This document shows positions 37,124 through 45,039 of a stretch of 64,000 bases of DNA, in pieces; within the stretch, counting starts at the first letter, position 1; the number at the start of each line of letters is the position of its first letter. The notes under the pieces were generated by a model. That model was given only the letters and a program-made list of their open reading frames with translations. It did no database searches and was not told the DNA's origin. This DNA is from Poriferisodalis sp965231925 (GTDB lineage: Bacteria > Actinomycetota > Acidimicrobiia > Acidimicrobiales > Poriferisodalaceae), in NCBI GenBank assembly GCA_965231925.1, contig OZ246894.1, positions 3,038,001 through 3,102,000 on the forward strand, in the 5' to 3' direction. Made by a program: the position numbers and the translations under genes.

Positions 37124-38293
37124 CTAGTTTCCGGCCCCTGGCATCGCTGCCATGGCCGAGAAGAACTCCGCTGCGGGGATCGCCGTCATTCGTTCGCCGA
37201 TCTCGTAGCGCAGGTTGCCGGGATAGACGACGCAAAGAGCGTCCAGCGAGAGATCGCGAAGTGCTGCGGTCATGGAAGGTGTGCGGCGGGGCGCATCGAC
37301 TCGCTTGATCTCCACGCCGACTCTTCGGCCCCTGGACAGGAGCAGCAGGTCGAGCTCGGCGCCTGCGTGCGTTCCCCAGAAGTACGCCTGGTCCGGGCGC
37401 GCCTCGGCGAGCGTCTTCTCGAGGATGAAGCCCTCCCAGGACGCGCCGAGCCGCGGATCGGTGAGCAGCTCGTCCATCGATCCAGCGCCGATCAGATGGT
37501 GGAACAGCCCTGAATCGCGGAAATAGAGCTTCGGGCGCTTGACCTGCCGCTTCCCGAGATTCTCGTGCCAGGGGCGAAGCTGGCGGATCAGGAAGAGATG
37601 CTCCATCAGATCCAGATAGCGCCGGACGGTGGTCTCGCTGATGCCCAGCGTTGTTGCGAGTGCCCGGAGGTTGACGATCTGGCCGTGGTAGTGGGCGAGC
37701 ATGAGCACCAGTCGATGGATCGTCGGCGCAGGGAGTCCCGCTCCGAAGTGGGGCAGATCGCGCTCGACAAACGTCTGCACGTAGGACTTCCTCCACATCA
37801 GGCTGTCTTCGTCGCTCCCGGCGAGCAGCGATCGGGGGAACCCGCCACGCAGCCACAGCGTCGCCATGTGGTCTGCTCCGAGTTCGGCCGTCTGCAAGCC
37901 GGTGAGCTCCAAGTATTCGATGCGTCCGGCCAGCGATTCCGCGCTCTGGCGGAGCAACTCGGGACCGGCGCTGCCGAGCACGAGAAACCTGGCCGGGCTC
38001 TCGTCGCGATCGGCGAGAACTCGCAGGACCGGGAATAGGTCCGGCCGCCGCTGCACTTCGTCGATGACCACCAAGCCCGACAGCCGCCCGAGGGCCGTCA
38101 TCGGCTCATCTAGACGGGCAAGACTGATCGGGTCCTCGAGATCGAAGTAGTTGGCCGAATCGGCCGCGACGAGTTGGCGCGCGAGCGTCGTCTTGCCGCA
38201 TTGCCGAGCCCCGATGAGCGCGACGACCCGATTCCGCCGAAGGGCGTCCTCGAGGCGAGGCGCAGCGGCTCGCGGAAGCGGTTCTGAGCTAAT
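37124..38293 (-). CDS. AAA_14/DUF4143 ATPase 1 (no canonical start codon)
   Basis: P-loop ATPase with C-terminal DUF4143: Walker A GARQCGKTTLARQL, Walker B VVIDEVQRRPDLF, sensor SAGPELL, then a winged-helix-like region TLGISETTVRRYLDLME and the PD-(D/E)XK-like core GAELDLLLL ... GVEIKR with Asp and Glu-x-Lys retained. The P-loop lies upstream of the first ATG (38101). Between it and the stop at 38307 no ATG, GTG or TTG exists in frame; ATT 38293 lies six bases after a good -10, so a leaderless ATT start, or a truncated gene, must be considered. Function unknown; related proteins are common accessory genes. Confidence 0.7.
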   Translation of the reverse strand: MSSEPLPRAAAPRLEDALRRNRVVALIGARQCGKTTLARQLVAADSANYFDLEDPISLARLDEPMTALGRLSGLVVIDEVQRRPDLFPVLRVLADRDESPARFLVLGSAGPELLRQSAESLAGRIEYLELTGLQTAELGADHMATLWLRGGFPRSLLAGSDEDSLMWRKSYVQTFVERDLPHFGAGLPAPTIHRLVLMLAHYHGQIVNLRALATTLGISETTVRRYLDLMEHLFLIRQLRPWHENLGKRQVKRPKLYFRDSGLFHHLIGAGSMDELLTDPRLGASWEGFILEKTLAEARPDQAYFWGTHAGAELDLLLLSRGRRVGVEIKRVDAPRRTPSMTAALRDLSLDALCVVYPGNLRYEIGERMTAIPAAEFFSAMAAMPGAGN

Positions 38294-38298
38294 ACCTT

Positions 38299-38328
38299 GA
38301 GATTACACAGTTTACTACTGTTTTTTCA
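38299..38328 (-). promoter_or_regulatory. Promoter-like sequence with inverted repeat before ATPase 1
   Basis: Minus strand: TTGAAA, 18-base spacer, TAATCT, ending six bases before the ATT at 38293. The spacer contains the inverted repeat ACAGT-AGTAA-ACTGT, a plausible operator for self-regulation. Inference from sequence only. Confidence 0.55.
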
Positions 38329-38382
38329 AGGTACAAATTCGGCGGCGTCTGCGAGCACACGACAGCCTCAACGCCAGCCGTC

Positions 38383-38598
38383 ATGAGTCGGTCTGCACAT
38401 CTGCCTCGCCTGCTCGCCGTGCTTGGTTGCCGTCGTTGTGTCGTGCTCACCCTTGTGGCGGCTTGTCTGGCTGCGGCGTCACGCGCCCCCGACGCGCCCG
38501 ACGCCGAAGCGCCTCGCGAGCGGTCTCTGCCGGCTCCGACGCCTTCAGTTCCCAATGACTATTACAGAGTCTGTGCGCATGCCCGACCCGCGTGGTGA
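38383..38598 (+). pseudogene. Lipoprotein/serpin-type remnant A
   Basis: 71 codons from ATG 38383: a signal-like stretch (VVLTLVAACLAAA) then Pro/Ala/Arg-rich sequence. The last 85 bases align, at roughly 75 percent identity by eye, with the segment running from the serpin stop codon at 43102 into its 3' flank, so the reading frame crosses former untranslated DNA. I regard it as a decayed relative of the serpin unit, not a functional gene. Confidence 0.4.
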
Positions 38599-38657
38599 GC
38601 TTCACATCAAGGCCACCAGATCAACGCCCTGATTCATCCGGGGTAGCTTGTTTGCCG
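38599..38657. repeat. 59-bp direct repeat, copy 1
   Basis: About 90 percent identical over 59 bases to 40322-40380 (six mismatches), same orientation. This copy includes the 3' end of the second ATPase (its stop at 38634); copy 2 shows the same coding end in damaged form. Confidence 0.85.
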
Positions 38658-40058
38658 GTTAGCGCCCCATGCCGTCTCGACAGCAGCGCTCAGGATCCAC
38701 TCGTAGGCGGGTTGAGCTTGCACGCCGGTGGGCACCTGGTCGGGAAGGCCTCGGTGGTCGAGCGTGAGCAAGGTCTGTCCAGCAGTTGGGAATGCCTGCC
38801 CCGCTGCAGCGAGAGCACGGAGTTCCCGCGCGGCCGTGCCCGCTTCGGTGGCGTGCGCGCATACCTGGATGAGCTCGGCGGTCCCGTCTAGATGGCGCGC
38901 CAGGAAATCGACCTCGAAGCCTTCGGGGGTTCGGACGTAGGTGACCTCGCTGCCGCGACGCTCCAATTCGATCAGGACTGCCGTCTCGAGGGCGTGACCC
39001 GTGTTCGCGCGCCCTGTGCGGTCAAAGACTCCGATGAGGCCCGAATCGACCGGGTACGCCTTGCGGGGGTTGACCATCCGCTGCCGTTCCGATGCGGCCT
39101 CCATCCACACCGTCCGCACCAAGAAACTGTCCTCAAGCCAGCTCAGATGCTGATGCACGGTGTCTCGTGCAATCGCGATGCCCCCAGAACGCAGCGATCG
39201 ATGGAACTTCTCGACGCTGAACATCGCGCCGGCGTTGGCCAGCAGCTGACGTGCCAGCCATCGCAGGCCGACCACATTGGTCGCCCCGTGACGATCGATC
39301 ACGTCCCTCAGCAGAGCGACGTCCACATAATCGGTCAGCAAGCGCCGCCGTGTCGCAAGGTCCAATCCCTGGGCCTCCGGGAAGCCGCCGGTCTCGAGCC
39401 ACTCGACGAACGCCGTCTCGACGTCCGCCCTCTCAGCGCGGCGCATCAACCGGGGGGACTCAGGCAACGTTGCGCCTCGATGCCGCAATGCCTCGTCGAA
39501 ACCGAACGGATGCATGAGGACCTGCCAAGCCCTGCCCCGCAGCTCGGTAGCGATTTCGCGAGACAGCAAGGCCGCCGAGGAACCTGAGAGAAACACCTCA
39601 GCGCCGTCGGCATCGAGCAATCGCCGCACGAGCCGTTCCCATCCCGGCACGACCTGGATCTCGTCGAGGAACCAGCACATCGGAGTGTGTGCCCCTCCTG
39701 ACGCAGTGGCCCGATGCCGATCGGTGTACTCGTCGATCAGCGCACCCAGCGTCGGCGCTTCGAGTCCTTGGAAACGTTCGTCCTCCAAGGAGACGAAGGG
39801 GAGGAGCCCGGCCGGGGCGCCGGCGACGGTGCGTTCGGCGCGCAGCTGGTGCAGATACGTCGTCTTGCCCGCCCGGCGCATGCCGATCACAGCAGTTGCC
39901 TTGCCGGCAAACACCGTCCGCCCGGCAATGCGACGCGGGGTGAGCGCCGCGGGTCGTCGCACTTCCTCCAGCCGTGCGAAGAATGTGCGGCGAAGGTGCG
40001 ACGAAGGCGCCTGCGCAGCGACCGTGCGCTTCCAGTCGTCGTCCGTCGAAGGCGCCAT
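38634..40058 (-). CDS. AAA_14/DUF4143 ATPase 2
   Basis: 474 residues. Walker A VIGMRRAGKTTYLHQL at about 57-72, Walker B WFLDEIQVVPGWERL near 128, SGSSAALL (sensor), YVDVALLRDVIDRHG, helical DNA-binding-like region, and the DUF4143 core GFEVDFLARHLDG ... LIQVCA. In this core the Glu-x-Lys of PD-(D/E)XK enzymes is replaced (QVC), so any nuclease activity is probably lost. GGAG ten bases before ATG 40058 is a ribosome binding site that sits inside a perfect palindrome (next entry). Second of three different DUF4143 genes in a row on this strand. Confidence 0.85.
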   Translation of the reverse strand: MAPSTDDDWKRTVAAQAPSSHLRRTFFARLEEVRRPAALTPRRIAGRTVFAGKATAVIGMRRAGKTTYLHQLRAERTVAGAPAGLLPFVSLEDERFQGLEAPTLGALIDEYTDRHRATASGGAHTPMCWFLDEIQVVPGWERLVRRLLDADGAEVFLSGSSAALLSREIATELRGRAWQVLMHPFGFDEALRHRGATLPESPRLMRRAERADVETAFVEWLETGGFPEAQGLDLATRRRLLTDYVDVALLRDVIDRHGATNVVGLRWLARQLLANAGAMFSVEKFHRSLRSGGIAIARDTVHQHLSWLEDSFLVRTVWMEAASERQRMVNPRKAYPVDSGLIGVFDRTGRANTGHALETAVLIELERRGSEVTYVRTPEGFEVDFLARHLDGTAELIQVCAHATEAGTAARELRALAAAGQAFPTAGQTLLTLDHRGLPDQVPTGVQAQPAYEWILSAAVETAWGANRQTSYPG

Positions 40059-40066
40059 GACGTAGT

Positions 40067-40118
40067 TTCTCCTTCTCAGAAGGAGAATTTATCACAAAAT
40101 TCGCCTGCAGAGAAGGAG
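40067..40118 (-). promoter_or_regulatory. Palindrome over the ATPase 2 ribosome binding site, with a second anti-SD copy
   Basis: 40067-40087 is a perfect palindrome with nine-base arms (TTCTCCTTC / GAAGGAGAA) and a three-base loop; one arm is the Shine-Dalgarno sequence. On the transcript, an identical anti-SD octamer CTCCTTCT occurs again at 40118-40111. The two octamers could compete for the SD. Could equally be a DNA operator. Confidence 0.6.
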
Positions 40119-40230
40119 AGATCGTACAGGGCTATCCCGACAGCAAAGATGCATACTCGGGTTACACCGCGGCAACGAGCTACCCGGTGTGCTTCCTCGA
40201 GCACATCGCACCCGAAGGCGAGCCATCAGC

Positions 40231-40306
40231 GTGAACAGGTTGCTCGGACTCCTGGTCGTGTCGTCCTTCGTGGCGGCGGCCGCCTCACCAACCCCGCGTG
40301 AGCGGC
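40231..40306 (+). pseudogene. Serpin remnant B: gene start fused to gene end
   Basis: GTG 40231 and the next 47 bases match the first bases of the serpin gene at 42310 (GTGAACAGG...CTCGGACTC), and then the sequence jumps to the last 30 bases of that gene (GGCCGCCTCACCAACCCC and its stop). Nearly the entire coding region is missing and the fused end is out of frame. Clear deletion derivative of a serpin paralogue. Confidence 0.8.
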
Positions 40307-40321
40307 CGACGCGCTTGGCGG

Positions 40322-40380
40322 GCTTCACATCAAGGCCACCAGATCAACGCCCCGACCCATCCGAGGTGGCTTGTTTGCGG
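40322..40380. repeat. 59-bp direct repeat, copy 2
   Basis: Second copy of 38599-38657, following remnant B. It retains a mutated version of the ATPase 2 C-terminal codons without an ATPase attached, showing that an ATPase 2-like gene once ended here. Confidence 0.82.
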
Positions 40381-40473
40381 GACAGGGGACTGTCAGACAG
40401 ACCCCCTCGTGCTCGCCGCTTGACGAGCGAGCGCCTGACAGACCCAGGAGCGCAATCCCCGCTGGGCGGTGGG

Positions 40474-41787
40474 CTACGGGCCGAGGGAAGTGATCGGGGT
40501 CACCTGCACGCCGTCGGCGCGGCGGTAGGCGGTCCCCGCAGACGTGACCACCACCAGAGCCGACAATTCGCTCGCTCGTTGCCCAGCAACTTTGTCGCGC
40601 AGTCTCAGCAGCGACTGCGCGGCCCGCTCCACCGACTGTGGCGACGGGCTGAGCTTGGCTTCCACGGCGATCCATGCGCCGTCGTTGCGTTCGATCACCG
40701 CGTCGGCTTCCAGACCGACATTGTCGCGGTAGTGGTACACCTGTGCGAGCAGCGCTTGGCTGTAGATGCGCAGATCGCGCACGACTAGCGACTCGAACAG
40801 CAGTCCGAGCGTCTCGGGGTCCGCCAGCAGCCGTGCAGGTGTCGCCCGCAGCATCGACGCAGCAAGCGACGGGTCGACAAAGTGAATCTTGGGTGTCTTG
40901 CGCAGTGTGGCCCGGGACCGCAGCTCCACCGACCACGCCGGCTGAGGCTCCACCACGAAGATCCGCTCCAACGCGTGCAGGTAGGCGGCAGCGGTGCCGC
41001 GGGCCAGTGGCACGTCGCCGCCCACGTCGGAGGCCAAGCTGACCACCTTCGCCTCGGTCGCCACATTCCGGGCTATTGAGCGCATCAGGCGGAGCAGCGC
41101 CTCGGGCTGGTGGCGCACCCCGGTAGCGGCCGACACCTCGACCCGAGCCGCCTCGGTGACGTAATCGCCGATCGTCCTCGCCGCGTCGTCGGCAGTCCGG
41201 TCGAGGTTGGCGGGCCAGCCTCCGGCGCAGATGAACGACGCGACATCGGCGAGGCTCATGTCCGCGCTGGGCATGGCGGCGGCCGGCTCTCCTTCGAACA
41301 ACGCCCGGACCGAGACCTCTCCCGCCGAATGGCCCTGCTCGAACAGCGACATGGGACGCATGCGCACGCGGGCGATTCGTCCCATGCCCGAGTGCCGGGT
41401 GATGTCGTCGGTGGGCATGGCCGAACCGGTCAGGACGAATTGGCCCGGCTCGGCCCGATCGTCGCACTCTCTGCGGACCTGGTTCCACAGCGTTGGAGCA
41501 TGCTGCCACTCGTCGAGCAGGCGGGGAGTGGCGCCGGCCAGCACCGCCTCGGGAGCGGAATCCGCCAACAGCAGGACGGCCGGTTCGTCGACCCGGGCTT
41601 CGCTGCGAGCGAAGCGGCGGGCGGTCCACGTCTTGCCGCACGCCCGCGCGCCATCGATGAGAACGGCCCCTACTCGACTGAGAGCGCCGGCGATGTCGGC
41701 CTCAGCGATGCGGGGACGGTAGTCGGGCATGGTCAACCGGCCGTCTGGGGCCTGCGCGTCGTTCATATCGGCCTCTGCGACAGACAT
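40474..41787 (-). CDS. AAA_14/DUF4143 ATPase 3
   Basis: 437 residues from ATG 41787; Met 8 or Met 20 could also start. Walker A LIDGARACGKTWTARRFA (46-54), Walker B LLDEWQHAPTLWNQVRR (about 89), LTGSAMPTDD (sensor), the domain FICAGGWPANLDRT and the DUF4143 core VGLEADAVIERNDGAWIAVEAKL, with Asp and Glu-x-Lys intact. Only about as similar to ATPases 1 and 2 as different family branches would be, so these are not recent duplicates. Function unknown. Confidence 0.85.
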   Translation of the reverse strand: MSVAEADMNDAQAPDGRLTMPDYRPRIAEADIAGALSRVGAVLIDGARACGKTWTARRFARSEARVDEPAVLLLADSAPEAVLAGATPRLLDEWQHAPTLWNQVRRECDDRAEPGQFVLTGSAMPTDDITRHSGMGRIARVRMRPMSLFEQGHSAGEVSVRALFEGEPAAAMPSADMSLADVASFICAGGWPANLDRTADDAARTIGDYVTEAARVEVSAATGVRHQPEALLRLMRSIARNVATEAKVVSLASDVGGDVPLARGTAAAYLHALERIFVVEPQPAWSVELRSRATLRKTPKIHFVDPSLAASMLRATPARLLADPETLGLLFESLVVRDLRIYSQALLAQVYHYRDNVGLEADAVIERNDGAWIAVEAKLSPSPQSVERAAQSLLRLRDKVAGQRASELSALVVVTSAGTAYRRADGVQVTPITSLGP

Positions 41788-42063
41788 GGCCGGAACCCTG
41801 GCCGCTGATTGCGCCGAGCATGTCGTGCATCATTCTGCAACCTAGGCATAGCGCATATTACAACTCGAACGGACAACAGTTTAGAGGTCAGTCATGTAGC
41901 ACTATGGAGATGTACGGGCCGAAAGGATCGCCCGGGGAGGGGCTAGCTGGTGTGAGCGACACGGACTGGGCCCGGCCGCATTCCTGGTCACCCAACGGCG
42001 ACATCGACGCGCTGAACCTCCACCCGCTGCGCGGGAATTCGACATACACAGGTCCGGTGCCGC
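41788..42063. other. Unassigned intergenic DNA between ATPase 3 and a lipoprotein fragment
   Basis: Locally AT-richer around 41840-41890, probably the ATPase 3 promoter region. An open plus-strand frame at 41820-42122 has no recognisable domain and runs into the opposite-strand lipoprotein; I do not call it. An octamer ACAGTTTA is shared with the region before ATPase 1. Confidence 0.4.
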
Positions 42064-42237
42064 TCACGGTGGGAAGCCGTTCGGCAGGACCGCGCTGTCG
42101 TCACCCCCACGAACTGCACTGACACTCACCGAAACGTTGGTTTCAGTGATCACCGAATCCTGCTGTGCGTCTCCGCACGCTGCTGTCAGCACCGCTACCG
42201 CACCCAAGCAGACACACAGCCGCCGACCGATCCACAT
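42064..42237 (-). CDS. Short lipoprotein, probably a gene fragment
   Basis: 57 residues from ATG 42237, with GGGGA eleven bases upstream. A complete lipoprotein signal peptide (RRLCVCLGAVAVLTAACGD, lipobox Leu-Thr-Ala-Ala-Cys) is followed by only about 37 residues of mature sequence ending VLPNGFPP. Length suggests a truncated larger lipoprotein, or a small surface peptide. Divergent from the serpin gene. Confidence 0.5.
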   Translation of the reverse strand: MWIGRRLCVCLGAVAVLTAACGDAQQDSVITETNVSVSVSAVRGGDDSAVLPNGFPP

Positions 42238-42309
42238 CAAAGTGAAAATCCCCAGCCGACCACTCAGCGTCTTCGGGAATCCGACGGGCCGCTGTAGCGT
42301 CGAATTGGC

Positions 42310-43104
42310 GTGAACAGGTCGCTCGGACTCTTGGTCGTGTTGTCCTTCGTGGCGGCTGCCTGCGGCACCTCGGTGGACACCGACGTTCCTGCCGCCGACG
42401 GGTCGGGCGTTCCCGCGGCGACTACTGCCGGCACGGTCGCCGCTGAGCCCGCTGTTCCCGCGGCGATCGAACCGGTGACTGACCGATTGCCGGCTGATTC
42501 CGAGTCGCCTATGGACGAGTGGGTCGCCGGGGTGAACGCGGCCGGCTGGGACTTCCACCGGCACTTGGACGGCAACGCTGTGTCGAGCCCGCTGAGCATC
42601 GGCGTCGCCTTCAGCCTGAGCCGGGCCGGGGCGTCGACGGACACCGCCGCAGTGCTCGATGAGATCTTCGGGTTTCCCGAACAAGGCAGCCACAGCGCTG
42701 CCAACGCCGTGGATCTCTTGCTGGCCCAGGCGTCGGCGGAGCCCAACATCGTGGAAGTGGCCAACCGCCTGTTCCCCGACGACGGCTTCTCGCCACGGCC
42801 CGAGTTCTTGGAGACCGCGGCCGCGCATTACGGGGCCACGATCCAGCCAGTCGACACCGCCGACGGCGACGCTGCGGCTGGGGTCATCAACGACTGGGTG
42901 TCGGGGCGCACCCGCGGGCTCATCCCTGTGATCGTCGACGAGAAGGGCACCGAAGCCGCAGCGGCCACGTCGATGGGCTTCAACGAGTCCATGCCTCCGC
43001 CGCCCGACCTGACCATCGTCGCCGACCGCCCGTTCCTGTGGGCGATCATCCACAACGACACTCAGGCCCTCCTCTTCGTCGGCCGCCTCACCAACCCCGC
43101 GTGA
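42310..43104 (+). CDS. Serpin-family lipoprotein lacking the central core
   Basis: 264 residues, GTG start at 42310. Signal peptide with lipobox VAAAC (Cys 18), then a Thr/Ala/Pro-rich linker to about residue 65. Serpin sequence begins SSPLSIGVAFSLSRAGASTDTAAVLDEIFGFP and runs to INDWVSGRTRGLIP (about 206); it then passes directly to IVDEKGTEAAAATSM (the reactive-centre hinge) and PFLWAIIHNDTQALLFVGRLTNP (C-terminal strands). About 150-170 residues of the usual fold are missing, in frame, so inhibition by the classical strand-insertion mechanism is not expected. Remnants A and B nearby are more eroded relatives. Confidence 0.85.
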   Translation: MNRSLGLLVVLSFVAAACGTSVDTDVPAADGSGVPAATTAGTVAAEPAVPAAIEPVTDRLPADSESPMDEWVAGVNAAGWDFHRHLDGNAVSSPLSIGVAFSLSRAGASTDTAAVLDEIFGFPEQGSHSAANAVDLLLAQASAEPNIVEVANRLFPDDGFSPRPEFLETAAAHYGATIQPVDTADGDAAAGVINDWVSGRTRGLIPVIVDEKGTEAAAATSMGFNESMPPPPDLTIVADRPFLWAIIHNDTQALLFVGRLTNPA

Positions 43105-43531
43105 GCGGCCTCTGCCGGCTCCGACACCTCCATTGACCGATGGCTATTGCAGAGCATGCACGCACGCCCGACTCGGGTGGCTGAGCTCAGAGCGCCGCGG
43201 AGCCGAATGTGGAGCCACCTTCAAGCAGGTGCTTCGAACGAGCTCTGCCGAATCGCTGACGGGTAGAGGGCGATTCGGAGATCTCGCTGACTTCGTGGAC
43301 TATTCGACTTCCGCGCTTCGGCCTCCACGCTGCGAGTAGTACTGCTGTGCTGGAAATGCATCAAGCCGAGTCGCCGGCGAAGGTCCGTTGTCGTGGTCGC
43401 AGTTCTCTGCGTGCCGGCTCAGGTCTGGTTCTACGTCGCGTATGCGTTCCTGACCGCCGCGTGTTGCCGGAGTCTCGCCTTCGTGGCCACTCGTGCAAGG
43501 TCGACTCGGGTTCGGGTTGTTCCCGGAGCCG
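43105..43531. other. Non-coding stretch downstream of the serpin gene
   Basis: No convincing gene. The first 85 bases resemble 38511-38598 (remnant A), including CTCTGCCGGCTCCGAC. The remainder shows only short open frames without codon bias or motifs. Confidence 0.5.
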
Positions 43532-44020
43532 CTATGTGCGCCTGACGACCACGGTGTCGGCCGATTTGTCGTGAAAGCCGCGTTGCTGTTTGTTCATCAG
43601 GACGGAAATCCCCACCGCTGCCCACCCGGCGAACCATCCCAGGCCCAGCGGGCTCAACATCAGCACGGTGGGAACTACCACTCTCAGCCAAGACTTCCCG
43701 AACGAGGGATTGCCGTCGTCGGAAATGCGCACGACCCTGATGCCGACGAGAACCTTGCCCACAGTGCGGCCCGAAGCGGCAATGGCCACCGGTTCGTAGC
43801 AGATTGCCGCGACGACAAACGCCAAGAACAACACGGGCGAACCGCTGCTGCTGCCGCCAAAGCTAATCAACCCGTCCGCGGCCTGCACGAAGCTCCATGC
43901 CACCACCGTGCCGACGAGGGCCATGTCAATCAGCCGCGCCACCAATCTCCATGCCCACATCGCACGCATCAGCTGCGTTCCATCGTCGAGCACAACCCGT
44001 CGACTGTCAGACGTGGACAT
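43532..44020 (-). CDS. RDD family membrane protein
   Basis: 162 residues with three to four hydrophobic segments. The RDD hallmarks are present: RLVARLIDMALVGTVVAW near residue 25, GRTVGKVLVGIRVVR near 84-98 and the terminal RGFHDKSADTVVV. RDD proteins are of mostly unknown function; some are sodium/proton antiporters. It lies in the island but may be an ordinary resident gene. ATG 44020. Confidence 0.85.
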   Translation of the reverse strand: MSTSDSRRVVLDDGTQLMRAMWAWRLVARLIDMALVGTVVAWSFVQAADGLISFGGSSSGSPVLFLAFVVAAICYEPVAIAASGRTVGKVLVGIRVVRISDDGNPSFGKSWLRVVVPTVLMLSPLGLGWFAGWAAVGISVLMNKQQRGFHDKSADTVVVRRT

Positions 44021-44095
44021 CAGTTGGCAGTCTCGCAGACATTTATCTATGAACCGCTGAACATCGGCGATGACCGGCCAGCGTGCTGCTGTGGC

Positions 44096-44569
44096 TCACG
44101 ACCTCAACGGGCACGAACAAACGTCCCGGGGCGATTCAGTCAGATCAATTGCATCGCGTTCGAACTTGCTGCGTTCGATTCGTTCGAAGCCATCTCCTTG
44201 TGGGTCGGCGCGCCGCCAATCGATCACTCCGTCCGCCCGCGGGCGCCGCCAGGTCCATGCTCGGCTTCCCACGACCACGACGCGCAGATCGGCTCGCGCA
44301 TCGCCGACGAGTTCTTGCAGCAGCACTGGCACGCTGCCGACACCGCCCACGTCCTCAGCGGAGAGTTCGTCGACGTACGGTGCTATCTCGTGTCCGGGAG
44401 ACAGAGGCTTCGCGACCGTCGGCTGCCGGTTCAGCAGATCCGCTGCAACGGCAACATCGTCGGTCACTGCCGATTGCGGAATGGCCAGTCCGAGACGGGA
44501 AGCCGTTGCCAACGGGTAGAGCTTGTGCTCAGCACGGGCGACTCGAAAAGGCTCGTCGACCCATCTCAC
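44096..44569 (-). pseudogene. ATP-grasp (MvdD/RimK-like) fragment at a tRNA border
   Basis: About 157 codons from GTG 44569. Contains the pre-ATP-grasp and early ATP-grasp blocks of peptide-ligase-like enzymes (VDEPFRVARAEHKLYPLATA, RLGLAIPQSAVTDD, VAKPLSPG, VLLQELVGDARADLRVVVVG), but the N-terminal domain and the C-terminal catalytic part are missing. Its upstream edge coincides with the 3' end of tRNA-Val. I read it as a gene cut by insertion/deletion events at that tRNA. Confidence 0.65.
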
Positions 44570-44580
44570 ACCGAAGCCGC

Positions 44581-44657
44581 TGGTGGGCGATACAGGAGTC
44601 GAACCTGTGACCTCTTGCGTGTCATGCAAGCGCGCTAACCAACTGCGCCAATCGCCC
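44581..44657 (-). tRNA. tRNA-Val (GAC)
   Basis: Reads GGGCGATTGGCGCAGTTGG..., anticodon loop ATGACAC giving GAC, T-arm GGTTCGACTCC, acceptor pairing GGGCGAT/ATCGCCC and an encoded ACCA tail (44584-44581). Cloverleaf complete. Confidence 0.95.
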
Positions 44658-44765
44658 GAAGGGCGATGCAAGCTAACACAGCGCCCGGGGGGCGACTCAC
44701 GCTAGCACCGTGCCCACTTCGCCCGGCCAGAGCCATCGCCTGCTCGGCACCCGGCCCGGCCGGCG

Positions 44766-44836
44766 AGGCGGAGACCGGATTCGAACCGGCGTACACGGCT
44801 TTGCAGGCCGCTGCCTAACCACTCGGCCACTCCGCC
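44766..44836 (-). tRNA. tRNA-Cys (GCA)
   Basis: Acceptor GGCGGAG/CTCCGCC, anticodon loop CTGCAAA (anticodon GCA), T-arm GGTTCGAATCC, discriminator T as expected for tRNA-Cys. CCA not encoded. Lies 109 bases upstream of tRNA-Val on the same strand. Confidence 0.95.
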
Positions 44837-45039
44837 AGGGTCCCCGCAGGGTAGTGGCCCCGCCCCGACTTGGACGGTGATTATCGCGGCGGCACTCCCC
44901 CGAGATCCGCCGCGATCAGGCCTTGTCCCATACACTCGGCAGCCAAGGCAGTTCGCCGTGTGGCCCCACTGCCCAGCGTTGTCGCAGCCGAGGTCGCGGC
45001 GCCGCAACCCTGCGGGCCACCACCTTCGAAGAGACCCCC

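Noticed and set aside
41820..42122. Possible 100-codon plus-strand gene
   Set aside because: No motif, overlaps the opposite-strand lipoprotein; Trp/Pro-containing but no homology I can name.
43493..44638. Plus-strand open frame of 381 codons across the RDD gene and tRNA-Val
   Set aside because: Antisense to the RDD protein and runs into a tRNA gene; no recognisable domain.
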